In this document: positions 33,108-42,660 of the stretch, piece after piece
How the letters are laid out: every line of letters begins with the position of its first letter
Numbering within the stretch: the stretch's first letter is position 1
NCBI GenBank assembly: GCA_043820985.1
Contig: JBDRDH010000139.1
Span: forward strand, 1-64,000
DNA: 64,000 nucleotides
Source of the DNA: JAAYXS01 sp043820985
Lineage (GTDB): Bacteria > Planctomycetota > Phycisphaerae > UBA1845 > Fen-1342
Reading direction: 5' to 3'
The notes under the pieces: model-generated
Database searches by the model: none
Seen by the model: only the letters and a program-made list of their open reading frames with translations
Told to the model about the DNA's origin: nothing
Made by a program: the position numbers and the translations under genes

Positions 33108-35558
33108 TCATGGCGCGGCGCGTGGATCGTCAGCAGCAGAGAGACAGTCCAAGCGCCAGAGGGCCAGGTGATATTCGCTCATGGGATCCAGATGATCGCT
33201 GTCCGGATCGAACACCAAATCCGTCTGGACACACTTGTCGAACCATTGGCGCGCCTGCACCGGTTGAGCGCACAGCAGACAAGCCTCACCCGCATAGTAA
33301 TATGCCTCACAGAGCCGCTCTGGCTTGGTGGAATCCGCGCGGGCAACCAGCTCAGTCGGGGGCAGACGCAAATCCAGGCACGCAATGATGTCCGCTAACC
33401 AGTCCGCGCTGCCAAGACCGCGGCGTGCGGCCTCCAGCACCCGCTCGGCTTGTTGGAGTGTTTCCTGGGCAGTGTCGGAGTGCCCATCCCGGGCAAGCTG
33501 TCTAGCCTGCTGCCGCAAGACCAGATATAGTCGCGCGCTGGCAAACGAAGGATGTCCACGCTTCTCGTCGGCATGGCGGTAATCAGCGCTAGCAGCTTCC
33601 AACTGACCAGTAATCCACAAAGGTGTCGCCCGCTGATAACGTTGCCAGTGCGCTTCGGAATCATCGAGCGCGACGGCCGCGGAATAATCCTCGATAGACA
33701 GATTGTATTCCCGCAGACACAAGTGCATGACCGCGCGGTAGCGGTAAGCGTCCATATTAGTGGGATTCGCGGCCAGGGCTTGAGTATAGTATTCCAGAGC
33801 GTCGCGAAAGGAGTGCTGCCGTGCGAGGATTCTGGGTTTAAGCAGACCGTCGTCTATCGGTTCTTTGCATAGCCGATCCAACTGCACCAATGCGTTTTGG
33901 GCCTCGTCAAACTGCCGCAACTGCTTGTGCAGATAGAGCGCGCGTTCCCAGGCCAAAAGATGTTCCGAATCACGCGCGAGTGCCGCGCGGGTACAACGCA
34001 AGGCCTCAATCAGATCCAATGTGGTGAACGAACATAGATACCAGGCTTCAGCCGAATCCGGCATGTCCTCCAGAGCGGCGGCACGCGATACCCCGGTATA
34101 AGATCTGCCCATTTCGTTGTAGATATCCGCCAGTAGCGCCCGGGGAGCCCATGAGTCAGATAGGTCCTGGGATGCTTGCTTGAGGTATAACAGGGCAGCG
34201 TCGATCAATTCAGCATTGCCGATCAGGCGCGCGGCTCGAAATTTAGTCTGCGCGCGTACCAACCGGGCTTCGAGTAATTCAGGGTATTGGATCCCCATGG
34301 CCTGCGCGCGCGCCAGGGCGAGGTCCGAGCGGCCAGCCTCCGATTCGCGTTGAATATGCAGCACACTCCGGCGTGCATCGAGAGTCACCACCCGGCGTCG
34401 CTGTTGGAGGCCACGGTCATACCAGACATAGCTGGCCCAGAATCCGCCGAGCAGTACCGTCAGGACAACAGCCAGGATCGCGACACGGGCGCGGTGGCGT
34501 TTCAGCCAGCGCGCGAGCTTCATGGACCGGCGCCAGCCAGAAGCGCCAATCGGCTTGCCCGCCAGGTAGCAGCGCAAATCTTCTGCCATGTCGAGCACGG
34601 ATTGGTAGCGATTGGCGGGCTCCTTTTCGAGCGCCTTGAGAGTGATGGTCTCGAGATCGCCGCGCAACACGCGCCGGATGGTGCTGGGCCTTTGCGGCAG
34701 TTGCTCACGGATGATGCGGACGGCTTCGGGTAGCATGATACCGCTGACTTCGAAGGGGAGTTGGTCGGTGAGCAATTCATAGAGCATGACGCCGAGAGCA
34801 TAAACATCACTGCGGGCATCAATGCGTTCGCGGTCACCTTCGGCCTGCTCGGGGCTCATGTAAGCCAGGGTACCCAGGATCTGGCCGATCTCCGTGACGG
34901 TAATGCTCTGGGAAGGATCAGTATCCATCAAATAAGCGAGCCCGAAATCGAGGACGTGGGGTTGGCCGTCAGTGGTGATCAGGATGTTGGAAGGCTTGAG
35001 GTCCCGGTGGATGACACCCTGCTCGTGGGCATAGTAGACCGCTTCGCAGAGCTGGCCGAACAGCTCGATCCGGCCGGGGATTGGCAGATCGTGGTCCCGT
35101 ACATACCTGCCGAGCGGCACGCCGGCGACATACTCCATGGCGAAGAAGTGCTCGCCATTGTTGGTGGAGTCAGCCTCGTAAATAGTAGCGATAGCAGGAT
35201 GTTGCAAGCGGGCCAGGGTCTGGATCTCACGATTGAAGAGCCGCAGGTTGTGCTTGCCGACCGCGCAGCCCCCGCGCAGGACCTTTAACGCCACTACGCG
35301 TTTGGGCGCATCCTGCTCGGCTTCATAGACAACGGCTTGTCCGCCTTCTCCAATCATGCGTTTGATGGCATAGGAGCCGATGCGTTCCGGCAGAGGAGGC
35401 GTCGTCAGCCTGGTGGCAACGCGCACCGCCCGCATCCGTTCGCGCATCTCGGTGGCCCGGGCACGGCAGCGCTCACAGACAGCCAGATGCTCATCCAATT
35501 CGGATGCGGACTGGTCGATCCAACTCCACAACTGTCGATCGGAGATGTCACAGGACAT
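33108..35558 (-). CDS. Membrane Ser/Thr protein kinase with anti-sigma-like zinc motif and TPR region
   Basis: Residues H24, C28 and C31 (EHLAVCERC) form an HxxxCxxC motif as in zinc-binding anti-sigma factors. A Hanks kinase domain follows (about 61-330) with GEGGQAVVYEAE, VALKVL (Lys), VIHRDLKPSNILI, DFGLAYL and MSPEQ. Then come a transmembrane helix (VAILAVVLTVLLGGFWASYVW) and a long C-terminal helical repeat region (TPR-like, about 380-790). The N-terminal motif and kinase would face the cytoplasm, the repeats the outside. It is the likely partner of the ECF sigma factor encoded next. Confidence 0.92.
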   Translation of the reverse strand: MSCDISDRQLWSWIDQSASELDEHLAVCERCRARATEMRERMRAVRVATRLTTPPLPERIGSYAIKRMIGEGGQAVVYEAEQDAPKRVVALKVLRGGCAVGKHNLRLFNREIQTLARLQHPAIATIYEADSTNNGEHFFAMEYVAGVPLGRYVRDHDLPIPGRIELFGQLCEAVYYAHEQGVIHRDLKPSNILITTDGQPHVLDFGLAYLMDTDPSQSITVTEIGQILGTLAYMSPEQAEGDRERIDARSDVYALGVMLYELLTDQLPFEVSGIMLPEAVRIIREQLPQRPSTIRRVLRGDLETITLKALEKEPANRYQSVLDMAEDLRCYLAGKPIGASGWRRSMKLARWLKRHRARVAILAVVLTVLLGGFWASYVWYDRGLQQRRRVVTLDARRSVLHIQRESEAGRSDLALARAQAMGIQYPELLEARLVRAQTKFRAARLIGNAELIDAALLYLKQASQDLSDSWAPRALLADIYNEMGRSYTGVSRAAALEDMPDSAEAWYLCSFTTLDLIEALRCTRAALARDSEHLLAWERALYLHKQLRQFDEAQNALVQLDRLCKEPIDDGLLKPRILARQHSFRDALEYYTQALAANPTNMDAYRYRAVMHLCLREYNLSIEDYSAAVALDDSEAHWQRYQRATPLWITGQLEAASADYRHADEKRGHPSFASARLYLVLRQQARQLARDGHSDTAQETLQQAERVLEAARRGLGSADWLADIIACLDLRLPPTELVARADSTKPERLCEAYYYAGEACLLCAQPVQARQWFDKCVQTDLVFDPDSDHLDPMSEYHLALWRLDCLSAADDPRAAP

Positions 35559-35792
35559 CTTGGTAACCCACTGTTGAAAGCCGTTGTCGGCACAGAGCCC
35601 CCCAAGGGGGCTGCCTGGATGCTTCCACCCATGTCAGTATCATTATAAACGACAAATAATTGGCATTTCGGGTATTTACCGCGTTTTTATTTTTCGCCGA
35701 CTGGCTCATTTTGGTGTGTTAATAAGTAGAACGGGCACGACCGAGGTGTTTGCAGTGGCCGTAGCGTGAGCGGAGTAATAGGGCGCTGATTG

Positions 35793-35837
35793 GCCGACGT
35801 GCCGCGGGGGCGGTAATGTACCTCGCCGCACGTCGGC
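35793..35837 (+). terminator. Hairpin followed by a T-rich run
   Basis: GCCGACGTGC (35793-35802) pairs perfectly with GCACGTCGGC (35828-35837); a T-rich tract TGTTTTAATG follows. No plus-strand gene ends nearby, so it may be a non-coding RNA end or a repeat. Confidence 0.4.
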
Positions 35838-35934
35838 TGTTTTAATGTGGTATGTCGCCGGGCGGGTCGGCGGAGTGCCGGCCGCGATCCACCGGATAAG
35901 ACGATGGATGTTTGATGGGACGTGCGGGCCCGGC

Positions 35935-35963
35935 AAGGGCACAGCCATTTTAGCTGTGCCCTT
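35935..35963. repeat. Perfect 11-bp hairpin, REP-like
   Basis: AAGGGCACAGC (35935-35945), loop CATTTTA, GCTGTGCCCTT (35953-35963). Isolated from genes; resembles dispersed intergenic palindromes. Confidence 0.6.
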
Positions 35964-36269
35964 GGTCTAGATGGCCGGAGTTGGAAATATTCCGAAATAC
36001 ACCCGCCGAATCGTCTAGCCAGGTGTCTGTTAATGTGGACCAGGGGGGATAACTGCGGTGCGCCGGGTCGTTGCGCTCAACAGTGTCACCTCGGCGTGCC
36101 GCTCTTTATGCGCCGTCACTTCGAGTAACGGCGGTCGCCGCGCTACGGGACTTGTGGAGGTGAAAGCACTGCTGGGCAAGCCACCAGAGGCACTTGGCAT
36201 CCGCACTGCTGACACGGTAGTGGCGAGCCACCCGTCGCTATAAAAAATCATGTAGCGCCCGGGCTCTCT

Positions 36270-39122
36270 TCACCCACCGATATCGAGTGGCACGCGTAGG
36301 ACCGTATCTTCACTGGTGCGCTCCCGGAAGCGCAGATAGCCGACCGGCCGCAGGCCCTTGGGAGGGTCCTTGAGCTTCGCGCTGGTTGAATAACTAAGCT
36401 TCATGGGTACTGCCGGGACAAATCTGAGATCCGTACCGCCATTATATTTCACCGAGACCGGCACGGGCTCGGCGAAGAGTTGATCAAGCTGAACAGTTAT
36501 CGGAGTCTCGCGTTTATCGTCGGCCACGGCGAAGCCGCCGTTGATGATGACCGTGAGTGAACCGGCGTCTGGCGTGTTGACGGTCCCGGTGTGGACACGG
36601 CCGTCAAAGGCTGACGAATAGATGGCTTCGCCGTCACTGTTCTCGACCCGGACGCCGATGTCGGTAGTGCGGGCGTAGTCTTCGGGGGCCATCTCCAGAT
36701 ATAGGCGCAGGCGATTGAAGCGTTCATCCAATTTGACAGAGTATTCGAGCACGTCGCTCAGCCCCTCGAAGTTGTCATCTTTCTCCTGGCGATAGCCCTC
36801 TATTTGACCGTCGGCGGTAACACTTAAAGGTTGCTCCCACATATTGGTGACAGTCACCTCGCCAGATGGGCTAGATTCCCCGCCCGCGGTAATGCGCTCC
36901 GGAGCGGCGTGCAGGCCAAAGAACTGGACGGTCAAATCGTAAGGCCATTGCTTGTCCGGGCGATTGGCGTGGACGTCCACCTCCCAGACGCCGGGCGTGA
37001 GCTCATCGGTGAAGGTCCATTCGATTTCACGGCGGCCGTTGTCAGTGTCCAGGCCGTGGCCCCGGCGACGGAACTGGGCCCCGCGCGGATCGTATATACG
37101 GTCGAAACTGGCGTGAGAACTCTGGCCAGACGGAGCCGTAAGCAACAGCTTCATGGCCGAGGCCGCGGGGGGGACGGCTACGAAAAAACGCTGTGGATTC
37201 CACCCCTGGGCGGTTTGATCCTTGAAGACCCGCGTGTAATTGCCGTCGACGTTGAAGGTATAGGGCACGATGACGGTGTTGATCAGCCGAAATGCCACGC
37301 GGCCGTCGACCAGAGCCTCGACCACCCCGACGTGCAAGCCTGGCTCAGTAAGTTGTCGGGCATCGTACTCGATGTAGACCCGAGCATTCTGCTCGCCGCG
37401 CAGGTAGAAAGTCTCCTGGGGGACACGACACCAGGGGGTTTGCGAGCGCAGTTCAAATTTACGCGTGAAGGCTGTACGTTCGGCAGCGTCGACCGCGGGG
37501 GCGAAGACCGGCGTAATGGTAAAGACCTGGCGTTCATCGGCGGGGAAAAAGGTGCTACGCCAATATGCCGTCCGCCCGCAGCCGCGATAGCCGTGCGGGC
37601 TGGGTGTTGAGATGTCATAGCTGATGATCGGATCATCCTGGGCGGCGACGACCAGACTGTTCAGCACCTCGGCCGCCTTGGGCATATTCGGTACGCCATA
37701 GCCCATGTCCAACGCGGTGGCGCCGGGAACGGGTGACGCGGACAAACCTAACGCGCGGCGCAGATCGCAGGCCCGCACCTGGGTGGCGGAATCCTGATGC
37801 AACTGGTGGCTGATTAGTAATGCACATAATCCGGCGGCGTAGGGGCTGGCCATGCTGGTGCCGGACCAGAAATCGCCGCGCCGTACCCAGCGGGGGACGG
37901 TCGAGGTCGACCAGCCCGGCACAGCCAGATCGGGCTTGTCCAGCTCGCCGCCGCGCGAACTAAAAACGGTCATGACGGCTTGGTCGAGGGTAAAGCCTGC
38001 CACGTCGCGGCCGGTGTCGGCGGCCATCAAGGCGGCGACGCAGATACATTCGGTGGCGGCCGATGGGGTGCCGACGGTAGACAAGCCCGGTCCCGAATTG
38101 CCGGCCGATGTACAGAACACCAGATAAGGATTCTCGCGCAGCAACTCATCGACGAACTTGTCAATGTCGGAATGGCCTTCGATCTCGGACTCGACACCGT
38201 AGGACATATTGCAGACCACCTGGACGCCGTGCTCGCGGGCGTAGCGGGCGGCATACTCGAAGGCGCGCTTCATGCTTTCGGTGGTGCTGACTCCGCCAAT
38301 AGCGTTCTGTCCGATCTTCAGGCTGATGATCTGGGCACCGGGTGCCACGCCATGAAAGTTATCCTGGTTGTTGATGCGGTAACCGGCGGCAATGCCGGCG
38401 ACATGCGTGCCGTGGGCGCCGTCGTCAAAATGGATCACGACCTTGGACTGGCGCAGGAAGATATTGACCGCGAAGGTCAGGGGTACGATCTGTTTTTCGG
38501 GAGCCTCGCGCGCCAGGGTGAAAGTATCGTATTCCAGCCGATAGTTACGCAAGGGCTGTTCATCGGCAAAGCCGCGGTCCATATCCGTATCAACGTAGCA
38601 GACGGCCTGGTCGTCGCCGTCATCGGACAGCGCGGTGACCAGGATCGGGAACTTGTCATCAGTCGCGCCGTTATCATTGAGATCGGACTGATCGGAGTTG
38701 ATGAACTTGCTTTCATCGAAAACCCCGAACCACCAGCGGCGCTGTGCGCCGGCGGGCGTGGCGGGCACCGGCGGAGCTTCATACTTGATCGGCACGCCGT
38801 CATCATCATATTCAACCAGTTGGCCATCGGCATCGAGACGAATCCAGTGCAACTCGATGTCGCCCTCGCCGGTGAAATCCTGGACATCAACCACCTTGAC
38901 CGCGCCGTCGGGTGTATGTGTCAGGCCGGGGATGGCGGGATCGACGCCGGTATCGAGCACGGCGATGACGACGCCGTGGCCATTACTCAGAGGATGGGCA
39001 CCGATGAACTCATCGACGCGGCAGGTTGAGAGAGACAACTGTGTCCAGCCGTAGTCACTGCCGGCCAGTCCCAGGCCGGTACAAAAGATGGTCACGATCG
39101 CCCAGGTTATACACTTGCGCAT
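36270..39122 (-). CDS. Secreted subtilase, tripeptidyl-peptidase II-like (S8)
   Basis: A signal peptide precedes an S8 domain with the triad in VVIAVLDTGVDP (Asp), GAHGTHVAGIAAGY (His) and FWSGTSMASPYAAGL (Ser). The Asp-to-His distance is long, as in TPP II, and the 400-residue C-terminal beta region (pre-peptidase-like) fits the same group. The 950-residue length agrees. ATG at 39122 has GGAGGT six bases upstream; the ATG at 39128 directly abuts that site, so 39122 is the better start. Likely periplasmic or outer-membrane-exposed oligopeptide processing; the substrate is unknown. Confidence 0.92.
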   Translation of the reverse strand: MRKCITWAIVTIFCTGLGLAGSDYGWTQLSLSTCRVDEFIGAHPLSNGHGVVIAVLDTGVDPAIPGLTHTPDGAVKVVDVQDFTGEGDIELHWIRLDADGQLVEYDDDGVPIKYEAPPVPATPAGAQRRWWFGVFDESKFINSDQSDLNDNGATDDKFPILVTALSDDGDDQAVCYVDTDMDRGFADEQPLRNYRLEYDTFTLAREAPEKQIVPLTFAVNIFLRQSKVVIHFDDGAHGTHVAGIAAGYRINNQDNFHGVAPGAQIISLKIGQNAIGGVSTTESMKRAFEYAARYAREHGVQVVCNMSYGVESEIEGHSDIDKFVDELLRENPYLVFCTSAGNSGPGLSTVGTPSAATECICVAALMAADTGRDVAGFTLDQAVMTVFSSRGGELDKPDLAVPGWSTSTVPRWVRRGDFWSGTSMASPYAAGLCALLISHQLHQDSATQVRACDLRRALGLSASPVPGATALDMGYGVPNMPKAAEVLNSLVVAAQDDPIISYDISTPSPHGYRGCGRTAYWRSTFFPADERQVFTITPVFAPAVDAAERTAFTRKFELRSQTPWCRVPQETFYLRGEQNARVYIEYDARQLTEPGLHVGVVEALVDGRVAFRLINTVIVPYTFNVDGNYTRVFKDQTAQGWNPQRFFVAVPPAASAMKLLLTAPSGQSSHASFDRIYDPRGAQFRRRGHGLDTDNGRREIEWTFTDELTPGVWEVDVHANRPDKQWPYDLTVQFFGLHAAPERITAGGESSPSGEVTVTNMWEQPLSVTADGQIEGYRQEKDDNFEGLSDVLEYSVKLDERFNRLRLYLEMAPEDYARTTDIGVRVENSDGEAIYSSAFDGRVHTGTVNTPDAGSLTVIINGGFAVADDKRETPITVQLDQLFAEPVPVSVKYNGGTDLRFVPAVPMKLSYSTSAKLKDPPKGLRPVGYLRFRERTSEDTVLRVPLDIGG

Positions 39123-39316
39123 TTGCATACCTCCATCCGCGCCTCGTTTCAGCGTTTACGTCTTTAAGACTGTAACACCGAAGCCACCATGCGTAAATCG
39201 ACTCCCGCTCAAATGAATACCCTGTAAACAAGTAAGGTGGCCGGGTGAGTCAGCGGGAAATCGCGCATATCACCCTGATATTCTATTGAGAACATGTGAA
39301 TTAGGTATAGTTATGC

Positions 39317-39344
39317 TTGACAACAAGTCCATAGTAGACATACT
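39317..39344 (+). promoter_or_regulatory. Sigma-70-like promoter for the basic protein gene
   Basis: TTGACA (39317-39322), 16-base spacer, CATACT (39339-39344); about 76 bases before the ATG at 39421. It lies in the divergent gap 39123-39420. Confidence 0.45.
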
Positions 39345-39420
39345 GTCCAGACCTGTTGTCGGCCAGAGTGCGCGGTCGCCGGTCCGCACAACAAAAGTGG
39401 ATTATACCAGGAGAGATATT

Positions 39421-39909
39421 ATGGCGAAGGCGAAACGGCGCAAGAAAGCCACTAGAAAGCCAGTCGCACGGAAGCGGGCGGCGCGGTCCGGCCGGGGTAT
39501 GGGGAAGCCCGGTCGTCGGGCGCGCGCCAGTATTGATGTATTCGGGACACTCGCCGTGGCGCGCGATGAACTAATGGCCCAGCGCCAGACCCTCGACGCG
39601 CAGATATCCGCGCTGGACAATGCCATGGCCACCATGGGCACCGGCCAGCCGAGCGGCACGGCGGCTCATTTGATGCTACACCGGGGCGGCGCCAGCGGCG
39701 GCGGGCGCCGAGCGGGCTCATTGAAGGTATACATCAATAAAGTGATGACCGGTCACAAAGGGACCATGGCGGTCAAGGATATCGCGGCCGGAGTATTGCG
39801 GGCCGGCTATAAAACCAAGAATAAAACCCTGGCCAAGAGCGTCGGGATCGCCCTGACCCAGATGCCCGAGGCGATCAGGGTGGGGCGCGGTCAGTTCAGG
39901 CTGAAATAG
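39421..39909 (+). CDS. Basic, DNA-binding-like protein with C-terminal winged-helix-type domain
   Basis: The 162-residue protein starts with a Lys/Arg-rich tail (MAKAKRRKKATRKPVARKRA), like histone H1-type or nucleoid proteins. After a helical linker comes VYINKVMTGHKGTMAVKDIA, then GYKTKNKTLAKSVGIALTQM and RVGRGQFRLK, a pattern like the HARE-HTH winged helix found in bacterial and eukaryotic chromatin proteins. AGGAGAG stands before ATG 39421. A role in nucleoid organisation is inferred from composition only. Confidence 0.78.
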   Translation: MAKAKRRKKATRKPVARKRAARSGRGMGKPGRRARASIDVFGTLAVARDELMAQRQTLDAQISALDNAMATMGTGQPSGTAAHLMLHRGGASGGGRRAGSLKVYINKVMTGHKGTMAVKDIAAGVLRAGYKTKNKTLAKSVGIALTQMPEAIRVGRGQFRLK

Positions 39910-40051
39910 GCCGGCGCCGAGAAGTTGCTTTCGTGGGCGGGCTCACCGGGAGTATGGTTGGTCCGCCCACTTTCCATAGCAGCGCGATTGATACCGCAAA
40001 GCAGTGTGTAGTTCTCGTAATGCACCCATGTTCGGGTATAATGCCACCGCC

Positions 40052-41341
40052 ATGAAGATTGATTTTCTCAAAGATCTCGAACAACGTGACCTGATTCACC
40101 AGATATCCACACCCGCGCTGGACGATTTGTTACAGCGCGAGCGGGTGACCGCTTACATTGGCTTTGATCCCACCGCCGACAGTCTACACGTTGGCAGTCT
40201 GCTGCAACTGGTACTTTTGAGGCGTTTCCAGTTGGCCGGGCACCGACCGATCGGTGTGGTGGGCGGCGGCACCGGCCTGATCGGAGATCCAAGTGGACGG
40301 GAATCCGAGCGTTGCCTGTTGACCCTCGAGCAACTGGATCACAATCGCGCCGGTATCCGGCGACAGATGGAACAATTTCTGGACTTTGACCCGGGCGACG
40401 CCTTGCTGATTGATAATACCGAATGGCTCTGCCGTCTGAACCTGGTTGAGTTCCTGCGCGATATTGGCAAGCATTTTTCAGTCAACCAGATGATCGCGCG
40501 CGACTCGGTCAGGAATCGCCTGGAAACACGGGAACAAGGGCTTTCATTCACCGAGTTCACATACATGTTGATGCAGGCGTATGACTTTCTGGAGTTGTAC
40601 GACCGCTACGGCTGCCTGCTGCAAATGGGCGGCAGCGATCAGTGGGGCAACATTCTGTCCGGTTCCGACTTGATTCGCCGCCTGCGGAACGTGGAAACAT
40701 ACGGTCTGACCATCCCGCTGGTGGAGCGGGCCGACGGCAAGAAATTCGGCAAATCGGAAGAAGGGAACATCTGGCTGGACCCACAGCGCACCAGTCCGTA
40801 CCAGTTTTACCAGTTCTGGATGAATACGGAAGACACTGACGTGGTGCGTCATCTTAAGTCGTTCACCATGCTGCCAATGGCGGAGATCGCGGAAGCCGCG
40901 CAAGCCGTCAAGACCGCCCCCGAACAGCGCCAGGCCCAGGGCCGGCTGGCTGAGGAGGTCACGCGCCTGGTGCACGGCTCGGAAGCTTTGGCTCGAGCCC
41001 AAAAAACGACACGGGTTCTGTTCAGCAAGGGAGCCGATTATCACGAGTTGTCCGGGCAGGAACTGGCCGAGGCTTTTCATGGGGCACCCGCCAGTCAGTT
41101 GGCCCGCCAGGCGCTGGGCACTTCGGCGGCGGGGCTGGTGGCCCTGTTGGTTGAGAGCAATCTATACCCTTCGCGCGGCCGGGCGCGCAAGGATGTGCCC
41201 GCTGGAGCAGTATCAGTGAATAATGTCGCTATCCGCGATCCCGAATACACGCTCTCCGAGAATGATCTGCTCGCCGGCGACTTCATCATTTTGCGCAAGG
41301 GCAAGAAGCATTATCACGTGCTACGCGTGAATAACGAGTAA
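40052..41341 (+). CDS. tyrS: Tyrosyl-tRNA synthetase
   Basis: A 429-residue class I synthetase with the HIGH-like motif in PTADSLHVGSLLQL, the tyrosine pocket (SFTEFTYMLMQAYDFLEL; MGGSDQWGNI), the KMSKS-like KFGKSEEGNIW and a C-terminal S4-type RNA-binding domain (SRGRARKDVPAGAVSVN). It charges tRNA-Tyr. The start at 40052 is set by family length; the ribosome binding site is weak. No T-box leader is visible. It is followed after 44 bases by an rRNA methyltransferase gene. Confidence 0.96.
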   Translation: MKIDFLKDLEQRDLIHQISTPALDDLLQRERVTAYIGFDPTADSLHVGSLLQLVLLRRFQLAGHRPIGVVGGGTGLIGDPSGRESERCLLTLEQLDHNRAGIRRQMEQFLDFDPGDALLIDNTEWLCRLNLVEFLRDIGKHFSVNQMIARDSVRNRLETREQGLSFTEFTYMLMQAYDFLELYDRYGCLLQMGGSDQWGNILSGSDLIRRLRNVETYGLTIPLVERADGKKFGKSEEGNIWLDPQRTSPYQFYQFWMNTEDTDVVRHLKSFTMLPMAEIAEAAQAVKTAPEQRQAQGRLAEEVTRLVHGSEALARAQKTTRVLFSKGADYHELSGQELAEAFHGAPASQLARQALGTSAAGLVALLVESNLYPSRGRARKDVPAGAVSVNNVAIRDPEYTLSENDLLAGDFIILRKGKKHYHVLRVNNE

Positions 41342-41385
41342 CTAGACGCATCAGCCGGCATTTCCACCCCACCACGGTGCGGCTC

Positions 41386-42405
41386 ATGGCCCCGACCAGT
41401 AGAAATACAGCGTCCTCCGAGGCCTCCGGCGCCGCTGGTCGAAAACTGGCCGCCGCCCTGACGGCTCGAACGGAACTTATATCCGATCCGCAAATCACTG
41501 CTTACCGCGTATTAAATGCCGCCGCCGATGGGATCGCGGGGCTGGTGATCGAGAAGCTGGATCAGGTGCTGATCGTACAGTTGCACGAGGAGCGCCTGCG
41601 ACTCTCGGAAGAGGATGTGCGGCGGTTGTGTGACCAGGCGCGTAGGCAGCTCAAGGCTACCGCCGTCTATCGCAAGGATTTCCCGAAAGATCGTACGACG
41701 ACCCGTGAACGGCTGGAGCGATTGCATACCGATGCGCAACCGTGGATTGGGAGCCCTAGTCCGGCCGAGTTGATTGTTCGCGAGCGTGATTTGCGGTTTA
41801 TCGTGCGTCCCTATGATGGTTATTCCACCGGTCTGTTCCTCGAACAACGGAATAACCGGCAGCAGGTCCGCGCGTTGGCCAGCGGCCGGTGTGTTCTGAA
41901 TACTTTTGCGTACACGTGCGGTTTTGCTGTCGCCGCGGCGTTGGGTGGAGCATCCGAGACCATCAGCGTCGATATATCCAGTAAAGCATTGGAGTGGGGC
42001 CGACGGAACTTTGCCGCCAATGACCTGGACCTGGCTGGTCACGGCTTTGTGCGGGCGGATGTGTTCGATTATTTTCGGCGCGCCCGGCGTCGCGGACAAA
42101 CCTTTGACGTGATCGTGCTCGATCCGCCGACGTTCGCGCGTACCAAGCGACCGCGACGGGTTTTCACACTGACCACTGATCTTGAACGGCTGATTACCAG
42201 TGCGATTGAACTGCTGATACCTGGTGGGCATCTTTTGCTCTCCACCAACCACCGCCCCACGACACTCCATCGGCTACACGAAGTCGTGGTCAGCGTGGCC
42301 GGGAACCTGAACCGGCGAGAGGAAATCAGCGCGCCGCCACGTTTGCCGGTTGATTTCCAGGGCGATCGTGATTACGCCAAATCAATCCTGGCGCGCATCT
42401 ATTAG
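41386..42405 (+). CDS. Class I rRNA cytosine-C5 methyltransferase-like protein (RlmI group)
   Basis: About 339 residues with an N-terminal region rich in RlmI/COG1092 features (ADGIAGLVIEKL), FLEQRNNRQQVR, the SAM-binding segment VLNTFAYTCGFAVAAALGGA, and the motif DVIVLDPPTFART. These fit 23S rRNA m5C1962-type methyltransferases. The first ATG is at 41386; a GTG nine bases earlier is an alternative. Neither has a strong ribosome binding site. The 255 bases downstream hold no gene that I can see. Confidence 0.85.
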   Translation: MAPTSRNTASSEASGAAGRKLAAALTARTELISDPQITAYRVLNAAADGIAGLVIEKLDQVLIVQLHEERLRLSEEDVRRLCDQARRQLKATAVYRKDFPKDRTTTRERLERLHTDAQPWIGSPSPAELIVRERDLRFIVRPYDGYSTGLFLEQRNNRQQVRALASGRCVLNTFAYTCGFAVAAALGGASETISVDISSKALEWGRRNFAANDLDLAGHGFVRADVFDYFRRARRRGQTFDVIVLDPPTFARTKRPRRVFTLTTDLERLITSAIELLIPGGHLLLSTNHRPTTLHRLHEVVVSVAGNLNRREEISAPPRLPVDFQGDRDYAKSILARIY

Positions 42406-42660
42406 TTTTTCTCCCGGGCGGGTGGCCAGGATGGGAATAGTCGCACTCAGCGGCAGGCAATTCCGGGCGAAACCGCCCCTGGAGATTGTCACCGAACTGG
42501 TCATAAGTGCCCCGCCAATCTTGACTCGGCAAGTAGCGCTAATTAAGTTGCGGCCACCTGGGTGGTCTCGGAATCAACGGCCGGCGATCCAGCCGGCGGC
42601 GAGAGCCAGGCACTATTACCGAACCACTCCGAGACGTGTCGTGGCGAACAAGGAGCTGCC

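Larger units (their letters stand above)
35559..36269. other. Non-coding interval with hairpins (711 bases)
   Basis: I see no convincing gene here. Short frames (for example 36058-36243) lack recognisable sequence. Two clear inverted repeats are listed separately. The right part has degenerate CACTGCTG / GGCAAGCCACCAG-type repeat sequence, and the element starting GTAGCGCCC near 36251 resembles the starts of the palindromes at 6390 and 9620. Confidence 0.6.

Noticed and set aside
36058..36243. Short plus-strand frame in the non-coding interval
   Set aside because: No ribosome binding site, no similarity, and it overlaps degenerate repeats.
37980..39029. Open frame of 349 codons on the plus strand
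   Set aside because: Antisense of the subtilase gene, which has all three catalytic motifs.
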